NCBI GenBank assembly: GCA_022432975.1
Contig: CM039511.1
Location: 20,610,557-20,674,556, forward strand
Direction of reading: 5' to 3'
Origin: Begonia masoniana
Taxonomy: Eukaryota > Streptophyta > Magnoliopsida > Cucurbitales > Begoniaceae
DNA: 64,000 nt
Shown here: piece after piece, positions 31,658-42,870 of the stretch
How positions within the stretch are numbered: the stretch's first letter is position 1
Layout of the letters: every line of letters begins with the position of its first letter
Notes under the pieces: generated by a model
What the model saw: only the letters and a program-made list of their open reading frames with translations
Database searches by the model: none
Told to the model about the DNA's origin: nothing
Translations under genes and position numbers: made by a program

Positions 31658-33616
31658 TGTAACACCCCGAGTTATTTGAACCCGGTTTGTTACTCATAAG
31701 TCCGAAACTTTCTATGAAAACTTGGACCAAATTAAACTTCGTTCAAAATTCAAAATTTGGACATTTGATAAAACATGAAAACTTGCAGCGGAAATCGTTT
31801 AAACAAAAATAAAATTAAACAAAGCCATGTCGAAATAAGCGTGGGAAAACGTTAAGAAACAATCGGTTAAGAAGCAAAGGTTTAACCCTTGTGAAAACAC
31901 TTTAAAGTTGCAAAAGTCAAATTCATCGTCCGCTGAACAAAGTCAAACAAAAGGGGAAAGCTATTTGAAGACCCCCACCGGTCACTAAACGACAAAACAT
32001 AAGATTTGTCATCCGGTCACTAAACGGACAAAACTAGATTGTCCTGCCGTCCTAATCGATAAAACGTAGATTTTGTCTTCCGGTCACTAAACGATAAAAC
32101 GTAAGATTTGTCTTCCGGTCACTAACCGACAAAACGTAAGTTGTCATCCGTTCACTAACGACAAAACGTAAATTTTGTCTTCTCGGCACTAAACTACAAA
32201 ACCTACCCTCTATCATCCTACACCACACACTCGCATCACCCGCTGACATAAAAAACACACCTATCCTAAGAATGAAATTGCTTGCTTCTCGAAACCTTCA
32301 GAACAACTCAACCATAGCAGTAGTGTCAAATCCATTAAAACTCAACGTTTAAACTCCCAGATTATAGTATCGTAGATCCAAAACGTTTCAAAATGCTAAC
32401 TTTCTACTGTCATGAAACTCACATACTCAGACCAATCGTTTCTACTCCACCTCAACACTGCTGCCCCAGGTACCCCTCATCAGTTGACCAAGCCGACTTG
32501 GATGTACTCCTCAACCACGCAATCTTCTGTGCACTCAGGAAACTCACCTGCAGTGTCCTCAACACCTACATCACAAAACTCATCTATTAGCCTAATGCTA
32601 AGTAAGTAAAGCCAACAAGGAATGAAACAACGAAATATAAATTCCTAATATGCAATTTCTACTTTCTCAACTCAGTTGCTCATGCTTCGTTTCTGTTCAG
32701 ATCCCCTGTGAAATTGGGAGTTGGATCAACTCTCCCAAAGTACATACATCCCTGTCTCATTAAGGGGTGATTAATTCCCTTAACAGTGAAATTGATTCTC
32801 CTGTTCAGATCCCCCTGTGAAATTGGGAGTTGGATCAACTCTCCCAAAGTACATACATCCCTGTCTCATTAAGGGGTGGATTAATTCCCTTAACAGTGAA
32901 ACTGATTCTCATGACTGTTTCAATATGTTCAATCCTTACCATGCCATCATGCATTCAAATTCATTTTCGTATGTTTTAAAAACATGATGCATAGAATACA
33001 GATTCACACAAGTAATCATAACCCTAACGTTTTGTGATGTAGGCCCGAAGGCACAAGCAAACTTCACTTACCTGGTCTCCTGGGAAGCTTGTTGAAACCT
33101 CTCCCTCGGGAGTTTGCTCAACCTAGTTCCATAAATCGAACATTAATTTAATCTTTCGTCAAACTTCTTTCTAGCTACCCAGAAAGCTAAGGAAATTAGT
33201 TTGGAAGCCCTAATCGTAGTGCATTCCCGATTCAACTCATAAACCGAAACTAGCACTCACATACCGCATTCTCAAAACTTCATTTATCAACCCTCGACAG
33301 TTACAATGTAGCAAGAACTAGAAGCAAAACTCACCTAGTTTTGAGGAAATCGCTGGAGGGATCGAAGAGGGTCTCCTATCGCGCTCTGCTAAGCTGAGGA
33401 GCTGAGAGTGGAAGAGGAAATGAAATGAAACAGTGGCGGCTACCTCATTAACACTTCCCTTAAATACGTTATCCACAATATAAATTCACAATTACCATCT
33501 TGCCCCTGCCTAGTCACTTAATAACCTAATCACATTTCACTCAATTTTTAAACCTTTAAGATTATATACCTCCGTTTAATAACTTATTTTGATTTATATT
33601 GAAACCAGGTGTTACA
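31658..33616 (-). repeat. Gypsy 3' LTR C (1959 bp)
   Basis: In sense it runs TGTAACACCTGG (33616) to GGGGTGTTACA (31658) and follows the PPT of the chromovirus pol at 33617-37024. A CGTATTTAAGG TATA box is at about 33457-33468. Splice-like sites are ACTAG|GTGAGT (33335/33334), GGAACTAG| (33123), mini-exon 33122-33072 (51 nt), CCAG|GTAAGT (33071) and GTGATGTAG| (32566). A tandem pair of about 110-bp units built on AAATTGGGAGTTGGATCAA lies at 32695-32905 in intron 2. A motif cluster occupies 31970-32215. Confidence 0.9.
31970..32215. repeat. CGGTCACTAAACGACAAAAC repeat cluster in LTR C
   Basis: Six to seven diverged copies of a roughly 38-bp unit with the core GTCTTCCGGTCACTAAACGA. It is the LTR C counterpart of the motif clusters in the other LTRs. 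Confidence 0.8.
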
Positions 33617-36600
33617 ATCTACCCTCCTTAAAAGAATTTTGTCCTCAAAATTCAGTACCTGAATAATTCTGGATGTTGGTCCATCATGTCCTGCTGGCGC
33701 TCCCAGGTTGTCTCCTCTACATTCTGGTTGCGCCATAAGACTTTCACTAGTGGGACCTCTTTGTTGCGTAATACCTTCACTGCGTAATCCAAGATCTTTA
33801 CTGGTTTCTCTTCATAGGCAAGGGTAGGACAAATTTCGAGGTCTTGTTGTTCCATGATTTGGTTGGGATCCCTTATGCACTTTTTCAACATAGAAACATG
33901 GAATACGTCATGTATTCCTTCCATAGAAGCTGGTAGCTGCAACAGATAGGCTGCTCTCCCAACTCTTTTCAGAATAGTGAACGGTCCAATAAATTTAGGG
34001 TTCAACTTGCCTTTCTTCCCGAATCTGACAACTCCTTTAAATGGTGATACTTTAAGGAAAACTTCATCACCTACTTCAAACTCTAATTCTCTTCGTCTTT
34101 TATCAGCATAACTCTTCTGGCGGCTTTGAGCTGTCAAAATTCTCTGTCGGATGAAAGCAACCTTCTCCACAGTTTGTTGAACAATATTAGGACCAAGCAC
34201 TTGTGCTTCACCAACTTCATCCCAGTACAAAGGAGATCTGCATTTTCGTCCATATAAGGCTTCATACGGTGTCATTCCTATTGTTGCTTGAAAACTTTTA
34301 TTGTAAGAGAACTCGACCAACGGTAAATATCTACTCCAAGATCCTTGAAAATCCAATACGCATGCTCGGAGCATATCTTCTAAGGTCTGAATAGTCCTCT
34401 TGGATTGTCCATCCGTTTGAGGGTGGAAGGCTGTGCTAAAATTAAGTTGTGTTCCCATAGCCTTGTGCAGACTTTTCCAAAACTTAGATGTAAATCTGGA
34501 GTCTCGGTCTGAAACTATTGAACTTGGAACTCCGTGCAATCTGACAATCTCTTGCATGTACAATTCAGCAAGCTGATCCATGAGTAAGTTATCTTAATTG
34601 GCAGAAAATGAGCAGATTTGGTTAGACGGTCAACTATAACCCAGATTGCATCATGCCCCTTTGCTATCCTAGGTAGTCCAACGACAAAAATCCATTGTTA
34701 TTTGTTCCCACTTCCATTCAGGAACTGGTAAGGGTTGCAATGTCCCTGAGGTTCTCTGATGTTCAGCCTTGACTTGCTGGCAGACCAGACATGACTCCAC
34801 ATACTTCGCCACACTTCTCTTCATACCTGGCCACTAATAATGCTGCTTGAGATCTCTGTACATTTCATACTTCCAGGATGAACTGAAAATCTGGAGGAAT
34901 GTGCCTCAGATAGGATCTCCTTCCTAAGCTCAGTATCAGCCGGAACCAACCATCTATTTCGAAACTTGAGAATTCCGTCGGCTGAGCAGTTGAAATCCGA
35001 CTTATCAGTGGAATCTATGCACAACCTATACTTATTACACTCAGTGTCATTCATTTGGACCTCCTTTATTTTCTCCAAAATAGTTGGCCTCAAAGACATG
35101 GCCGAAAGCATGACTGACACACTTGGCACAACTTCCAGGTTAAATCTTTGGAATTCCGTCTCTAAAGCCATCGGTATGTCCAGAGTCAAAGCAGAAACTA
35201 AAGGAGTCACTCTACTCACAGCATCTGCCACTACATTCGCCTTGCCAGGGTGGTACTTGATCTCAAAATCATAGTCTTTTACAAATTCCAACCATCGACG
35301 TTGCCTCATGTTTAATTCCTTCTGTGTGAAGATATACTTCAGGCTTTTATGATCTGAGAATATCTCGCAGGATTGTCCATACAAGTAATACCTCCAAATC
35401 TTAAGTGCAAATACAACTGCAGCTAATTCTAAGTCATGGGTAGGGTAGTTCTTCTCATGCGTTTTCAACTGTCTAGAGGCATAAGCTATTACTTTGCCAT
35501 CTTGCATTAACACACATCCAAGACCAATCTTGGAAGCATCACAGTAAATGCTAAACTTACCATTATCGACAGGAAGGGTCAGAATTGGAGCATTGGTCAG
35601 TTTCTGTTTCAAGGTTATGAAACTATGTTCACATTCATCAGTCCATATGTACTTCACATTTTTCCTGGTTAACCTAGTAGGGGTGTGGCAATCTTTGAAA
35701 ATCTCTCGATGAATTTCCTATAATACCCTGCTAGTCCAAGAAACTTCGAATATCAGTAGCACTCTTCGGTTGGGGCCACTCCTTAACTGCTTGAACTTTT
35801 GCTGGATCAACAGATATGCCGTCCCCAGAGATGACATGTCCTAAAAAGTGAACTTGGTCCAACCAGAACTCACACTTAGAAAATTTGGCATAAAGTTGGT
35901 GCCTTCTCAATACTTCTAACACTAAACTCAAATGTTTGCATGCTCATCCTAGTGCTAGAATAGATTAGGATGTCATCTATGAATACAATAACAAACTTGT
36001 CCAAATACTCGTGAAACACCCTATTCATGAGATCCATGAAGGCTGCTGGTGCGTTTGTCAAACCAAAAGACATAACCAGAAACTCATAATGTCCATATCT
36101 TGTGCGAAAGGCAGTCTTTGGGATATCTTCAGATTTAACCTTCAACTGGTAATAACCGGACCTAAGGTCGATCTTAGAGAAAACTCTTGCACCCCTAAGT
36201 TGGTCAAATAAGTCATCAATCCTCGGCAAAGGGTATTTGTTTTTGACAGTTAACTTATTCAATTCTCTATAATCAATGCACATACGCATTGATCCATCTT
36301 TCTTTTTGACAAAAAGAACAGGTGCTCCCCATGGTGAAAAGCTAGGGCGTATGAACCCCTTCTCCAACAAATCCTCTAACTGTTTCTTCAATTCTTTAAG
36401 TTCTGTTGGTGCTAGTCTATATGGATTTTTGGACACAGGCTCGGCACCGGGGTAAACATCTACCACAAATTCAATTTCCCTATCTGGTGGCAAGCCGAGA
36501 AGGTCATCTAGGAATACTTCAGGGAAGTCCTGGACAACTAAGACATTCTTGGGACTTGATTTTTCTACTAGTTGTGTGTCTAAAACACTGGCCAAAAAGT

Positions 36601-37024
36601 ACGAATACTCTTTGCATGGGGAGGGTCTACAATTGACAGAAGTCATTAAAGTCATTTCCTTACTCTTCTTCAGAGCTTGGAAAGTATGGTTTAAACCTCC
36701 AGGGGGTTGAAAACTAACAATTCCAGTCCTACAATCTATTGTGACATAATGCTTAAACAACCAATCCATTTCTAGGATTACGTCAAATCCCATTATATCC
36801 ATAATAATGAGATCAGCAGGCAGACTCACGCTTCCTACTAGCACATCGCTGTCAAGCATCACTTGGTCAGAGTGCATGCGTTCACCAGAAGGCAATGCAA
36901 CATTAAACACATGCAGGGAAGGGATAAACAGCACATCTAACTTATCAGCAAATGCAGATGCTATAAATGAATGCGTTGCACCAGTGTCTATCAAGTAAAA
37001 GCAGGCACAGAGTTGATTCAGTAT
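33617..37024 (-). pseudogene. pol: Tekay-like chromovirus pol (element C), 5' truncated and frameshifted
   Basis: In coding order there are protease ([13 protein letters not shown], near 36960), RT ([30 protein letters not shown] near 35960), RNase H ([17 protein letters not shown] near 35540), an HPG-type integrase N-terminus (SVHPGSMK), integrase core ([18 protein letters not shown]; 34581-33900) and a C-terminal chromodomain-like segment ([20 protein letters not shown]) ending at 33652. Several one-base indels break the frame, near 35935-35955, 35690-35750 and 34850. Gag and the 5' LTR are absent because LTR G1 begins inside the protease region at 37025. A PPT lies at 33617-33640. Confidence 0.92.
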
Positions 37025-39435
37025 TGTGACGACCCCAACCCGATCAGGGCCGCCACGGACTTCCCGTGACATAATCATTTACCTAAGCCCTCGCATTTCT
37101 CATCTAACTTTTTCATTTCGTTTTTACTTAACACTTTAAAAGAAAACTAACTTTGACTTAAACATTAAACATTTGAGCGTAAAACACTTTTGACTTTTAA
37201 AACATTTAAAACTAGACTCAAAACTATTAATAACTTAAAACAAATAAAACATTTAAAACAATTAAAGTAAGATCAATTAAAACACGACACTAATATAACC
37301 TATACTCAAGAAAACAAACTGCGTGGATCGCTCTAAAAATCGAGCGTATCCATACCTGTTTTAAAATGACCAAACATTTAAAATGCCCAAACAGTTCCAG
37401 TATATTCACCAAAATAAAGACTTCACATTCTAAACAATCTAATACCACATCATACACATCAAAGACTCTACTTTCATACGTTTTTCTATCAACACATCCG
37501 ATCCACATACAGTCATAAATCACCTAAAATCATCAAATAAAACCCAAATCAAATCTTTAAAACAAACATCTAACATAACACAGAATTTCCTAAAGCATCA
37601 CCAAAGATATACATTTTCAAATCATTCGAAATAGCATTACTTCAACCTACAGCCACTATAGAATTTCCTAAACAATAAACCTAACTGTACTACCTAATAT
37701 CCATTACCTTTCTAATCAACAAAGCTAACTCACATCCCTTTTTCTTTTATCATAAAGCAGTTCGAGGCACGCCATTAGATCATCCAGCCAAAACACACGC
37801 CGTCGCCACGAGCACAATCCGTCGACCGCCTATTCCTTGTCATCATGAGGAACTCTCATCTTCACACCTGTCACCTACATCATACAATAACTACATTAAG
37901 CCTAATGCTTAGTAAGGAGCGTGCTAAACATAACATTACCTATATGCATGACATTTATAAAACCGTTTCGTTTCGTAAAACATCTTTCCTTATTCATAAA
38001 AACAACATCCATTTAGTCCCGTGAAAACATTCATATAGTCCCGTGAAAACGTAGTCCCGTGAAAACATTCATATAGTCCCGTGTAGTCCCGTGAAAACAC
38101 ATTCATCATTCATATAGTCCCGTGAAGACACATTCATCATTCATATAGTCCCGTGAAGACACATTCATCATTCATTTAACTTTTCATAAAAACATGTTCA
38201 TAAACCGTTCGTATGCACTATAAGAAAACATGATACATGAGGAGACATACACGTAAGGAAGAACCTATCACATGAGCTCTAACATACACATAGGGAAAAC
38301 CTATCACATGAGCACTAACATACACATAAAGAAAACCTATCACATGAGCACTAACATACTAAGGCACTACTTAACTGTCAACCTTTCCTTAACTACCCGT
38401 CTTCCACCAACCTCTACAATCACTCACATCACAACAATCAACATTATCTACATTGTACGACGTAGGGCCTTAGTGGCCGGAAAGCCTAACGCTCACTTAC
38501 CTGGCGTCCGTAGTAAGCCGAGCACCGTCCAAAAGGTCGTCTTCACCTAAAGCATTTCACAATTAAAAGACATTAAATCAATTCAAATTAAACGAACCTC
38601 AAACTTAAACTAATCTCCTAATTTAGGAAATTCTTTCCTAAAATTTCCATTTTCTCATTCGGGCATAACTAAGCTCCTATTTTTGTGGAAACATCTCAAA
38701 TTACTATTTCTAGTCTAATCCAACTAAAACTTAATTAAATGGGCCACTAATTTGGGTTCGGTAAAAACCGACCTAAACTTCGAACGCGCGTAACTTTCGC
38801 GTCGGTTATCGGAATCGAACGATTCCAGCGGCCACGTACTCCTCTAATAACCTATTTTAATCTGCCAAAAGGGATTTTAAAACAAATGACCGGAACTAGT
38901 TCAATTTAGGCAAAACCCGAAACTGCCTTTTTTCGGAAAATTCCACTTTTCGATTTTTCATCAAAACTCATCAATTTCTTCACCAATCTATCCTACTAAC
39001 ATCCAATTAACAATATCTAACCTAAAATCGAAGCTACATTGAGCAAAACCCGAGTGCCCTAATTCGGGCATTCACTGAATTTCGCCCAAATCGGGCTCAC
39101 CACTGCCATTCGACCAAAGCCGGACCAAGGGTCAGCAAACCCTCGCCGGAGGCGACCAAAACGGGCGGCGATCGGAGCCAAAACCGGCTCGTCACAGCCG
39201 GCCACGAACAAACCCGAAACCGGGTGAAAACCGAACCAAAACAGGGGAGCTCACCGTCGGTTCGTGCGCGAGGATGGCCGGAGATCCTTTGTCGCCGCCG
39301 TCTGGCCGGAGAAGGCCGGAGCTCGCCGGCGAACGGCGCCGCGTCGCCGCGCTTTTCCCCTCCTGCGCGCTTCGCTGCTCGGCGTCGGGCTCGAACACAA
39401 ACAACCTCGGTTGTTTGTGTTGTTTTTACGTTATT

Positions 39436-39471
<36 letters not shown>

Positions 39472-39722
39472 CCTAATATTAATAATCCTAATATTAATTC
39501 CTATTAAAACGTTAATATACCGTTTTGCCCTTCCGTAAATTCCGTTAAATCTCGTTCTTAATTATAACTCACGGCTTAATTTCATTGGAAATGCCCGAAT
39601 CTAAATTAATTAACCAATCAGGTTAACCAAATTTATTCACTTTTCTTTTAAATTACTTAAAACAATTATTTATTAAACAATTACCTATTATTTTATTTTC
39701 TCTTAAAATTCCGGGTGTTACA
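37025..39722 (-). repeat. LTR G1 (2698 bp)
   Basis: In sense it runs TGTAACACCCGGAATTTT (39722) to GGTCGTCACA (37025). An (ATT)n tract and a 13-bp-arm hairpin (39394-39421) precede a very GC-rich leader. Splice-like sites are CCGACG|GTGAGC (39255/39254), GCTTTAG| (38547), mini-exon 38546-38501 (46 nt), CCAG|GTAAGT (38500) and GATGTAG| (37875). The 22-bp TAGTCCCGTGAAAAC repeat has about eight copies at 38008-38180 in intron 2, with variants extended to about 31 bp. Confidence 0.88.
39394..39421. repeat. 13-bp-arm hairpin at the LTR G leader
   Basis: AACACAAACAACC and GGTTGTTTGTGTT are separated by 2 nt. It is followed on the plus strand by an (ATT/AAT)n microsatellite at 39431-39470. Both recur in G2 (about 46647-46730) and G3 (about 52463-52540). 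In the sense strand it sits at the presumed start of the transcript leader. Confidence 0.85.
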
Positions 39723-42700
39723 TCCTTCCCTCCTTAATTGGAATTTTGTCCCCAAAATTATTGTTTGGTTAACTTCTAATTACTCATCCTCTCATTGCGT
39801 AAGAAATGATGTCGTAACACTAGCTTCGACACTTCTATGATCTCCGAAGCTTTCAATCCACCTAACTTCGCACTTCGCAAGTCAATTACTCATACATCCA
39901 TCGTCTTCAACCTAACCTTTCGTCATCTAGACCTTTGAATTTCATTTAACTTAATTCCAACTTTAGTTTGTCCCTCAAGCTAAGTTCATTCAATTTCCAA
40001 CTCCTCAAATTTCGTGACAACAATTCGTACCTAATCACTTCAAACCCTTAAGCTTCTTCAATTCTATAACACTAAGGACCTGATACTTAGATCTCTCATC
40101 TTAATCCTCTGTTTTGAACTCTTCTTTACACTACTATTTACTTTCCAAATTATCAATCTCATTTTCTAAACCTACTTGCTTTGGGTAATCATAGCATTTC
40201 CTTAGCTACTCTAATGCCATTCCTTTATACAGAACTGTAATTATTAAATCTATTTCTTTACGCTTTCATGGTATCCACTAGGTTTCTATAATTATTTCCA
40301 CTATGATAGTCTCATCTAATTCTTACATCGGTCTTCATCGATCACAAACAAATCTTAAGTCTAAACTAATTCTTTACATTATTCACCCAATGTCTTAAAT
40401 GGTGCATAAACACTTTGACATAGCTTACGAGTCGAATCTTTCCTAGACCAACAGGTTTATCTTCCCTTCTAGGTCCACTTGCAGAATCTCCGTGCAACTT
40501 TCTATCCCTTCGTCCTTTTTACCTTACATCGCATAGTTCCTATTTCTCTCATTCAAAATGTCCTATATTTTCCCAATTTGCACACCACTCGATTCTAGTG
40601 AATTAAACCTCAACTTTCAACCTTCCCTTCTTATCTAACTATCCTCTTCTTCCTATCTCTTAACTTTACAATATCGATTTCATCCTTCCTCAAAAATTAG
40701 GTCCTAAGCACTCTTCTAAATTCTTTTACAACATCTAAAATTAGGTCCTAAGCACTCTTCTAAATTATTTTACAACATCTCATCCCTACAACCTTCTTGT
40801 TCGCAAACTTGTTGTATGTAATTTAACACCTCCCTTCCAAAAATCCTTGCCTTCCTAAGTCACCAAGTATGATTCCAAATTCAATGCTAAACTTTCACAC
40901 TACATCACCTAACATCTCTATCTCAACGTCTTCTTTAAATAAATTAAAATAAATGTACCTGTGACTACGGTATACTGCCCTATACGTATTCCTAATATCC
41001 CACAAGGACTTCTTCAAAGTTACTAACTAGCCTACTATCTTTCATTCCTTCTCATAATAATTTGTCTAACAATCTTCTTGTTAGCAAACTTGTTGTAGGT
41101 AGACCTACAACCTTAATCCTAATCTTCTAAAATCCTCCAATCTTGTTCTTCCATTTTCCAAAAACTTAGAAGCATTCCTTACTTTTAATGAAACCAAACG
41201 TGTTATGGCTTATACCACAAGCCCTGTCAACTCCCTAAGCCTCCACTTAATCTTTTATAGGTCAATCTTTCTAACTTACCTAACTTGGCTTAATTAAGTT
41301 TTCTAACATCCTTTGGGTTAATTACTATCTCGAGACTCTTACTAACCCATGGGTTGTAATCTAACTCGCGCCTAAACTTATCTGCTTTACCTATAGTCAT
41401 AGCATACGACACTCAGTTCCCACCTTTCTTTAGTAAAGGTCTCTCGTAAATCCGTCACCAATAGTATTCTAAGTCACACACCTAAACTCTCCAGTAAATT
41501 CTTTTCCCAAAATCTGGGAATGACTTTTCATTACGATCTACCTCTCGGGTCCTTTAAACATTAAAGTTCCTACTTCCTTCTTGGAGATAAGTCTCAGGTT
41601 CAGGTGTTTAACTCGAACTGTATTAACTTCAGACTTACTACTTATCTCTCATCTTTCTAAACCAAAAGTTCGAAATCAACCACCCGTTACTCTACTTCTC
41701 TTTATTTTCCTCCATCACTATTGATCAATACGAACGCCTCTATGTAATCACCCAAATTATATATATCCAAGATTTCGTATTGATCAATCACATCGCTTTG
41801 CAAAAGTAAACAACACCTTCCATACTCTCACAACAATATGCTTGAGCTGAAGCCTCAAACATTGCCTTTATCTAAATACTTCACTTCAATATTTTTGTTC
41901 TCTTCACTGATGTTTACTAAGTCAAATGCTCCTATTCGACAATTCACCTAAGGTAGACTTTTGATTATTACCTTCATTTAAATACTTAGGGGATTCGTCA
42001 AACCGTTAGATCTCCTAAGTCGTATCCCTCCAATGGTAATAAATTCTAAGTATGTGCACACTTGCACAATTATCCCAGGTTATTCATCTCAATGCGTAAC
42101 TTTCTCTATTCACTATTCTCTTTTTATCCAATTATACGAAAGTCACGTTTTAAACCCCTACTCTAGTCACACATCTACTCCAAAGCTCCTTATCTTATTA
42201 ATCGTCACTATATGAATATGCCTGGAATAACCGATGGTTGAGCGGTTCCTTCATCCTCGATCAAGGTATACATCCTCGGAGGACAACACGGTGGTATCTT
42301 ATTCGGTCCTAGACAACCTTTGGCCTTGTGCCCCACCTTGTCACACCGAAAACATCGACCGGAATGCAACTTGCACTCCCACCGGATGACACATCGCATA
42401 AGAAACCTTATCTATCTCCTTCACCTTGATAATGTCAAACAATCTTTCCATTGCTCGAACCTACACCTCGGCCTATATCGGATCTATAGCACATCCATCA
42501 AATATCGGAGGTCGAACTGCCTAGTTCGTTCACTACCCTGGTTCCATGAAGTACTATCTTGTCTATTACCATTTCCATCTCGGTTGAGTAAGATCTCTAT
42601 TTGTTCTGACCATTGGTGCATTATGTCCATAAGCTAACTAAGGGATTTCTCCTCGAGTTTTCTAGGTGCTTTCGGCATTTTCTTGTTCCTAGACACATTA

Positions 42701-42870
42701 AGAAACACAATACAAAACAATATGAACACGATACAAACAATATGAACATCTATGAATCAAACTTAAACTTAAATACTTACAGTCGATGGAGAGTCCTCGT
42801 GCGGCGGTGTGTTTTTGGCAGACATATCACAGAACTCGCTTTTAAAACTCCGTCTCTCTGATACCATAAC
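39723..42870 (-). other. Internal region 1 of the G element: gag relic, no pol
   Basis: The sequence before the LTR, AAGGAGGGAAGGA in sense at 39723-39735 with TTTTGGGGACAAAATTCC beside it, is the PPT. The PBS-like TGGTATCAGAGAGA (about 42853-42866) lies 4 nt from LTR G2. A gag relic remains at 42208-42650 with a zinc knuckle CFRCDKVGHKAKGC. In 39740-42200 no ORF longer than about 60 codons is seen. The text is rich in CTT/CTA, and a duplicated AAATTAGGTCCTAAGCACTC block lies at about 40697-40777. It is a LARD-like or strongly decayed non-autonomous body. Confidence 0.78.
42208..42399 (-). pseudogene. gag: Gag zinc-knuckle relic (copy 1)
   Basis: A 63-aa frame with CFRCDKVGHKAKGC (CX2CX4HX4C) followed by a Pro-rich stretch and YTLIEDEGTAQPSVIPGIF, which aligns with the gag-protease junction of gypsy elements. 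The identical copy 2 is at 49466-49657. The upstream gag is broken. Confidence 0.75.

Noticed and set aside
39419..39480. Poly-Asn or poly-Ile ORFs
   Set aside because: They are translations of the (AAT)n microsatellite and occur in several frames.
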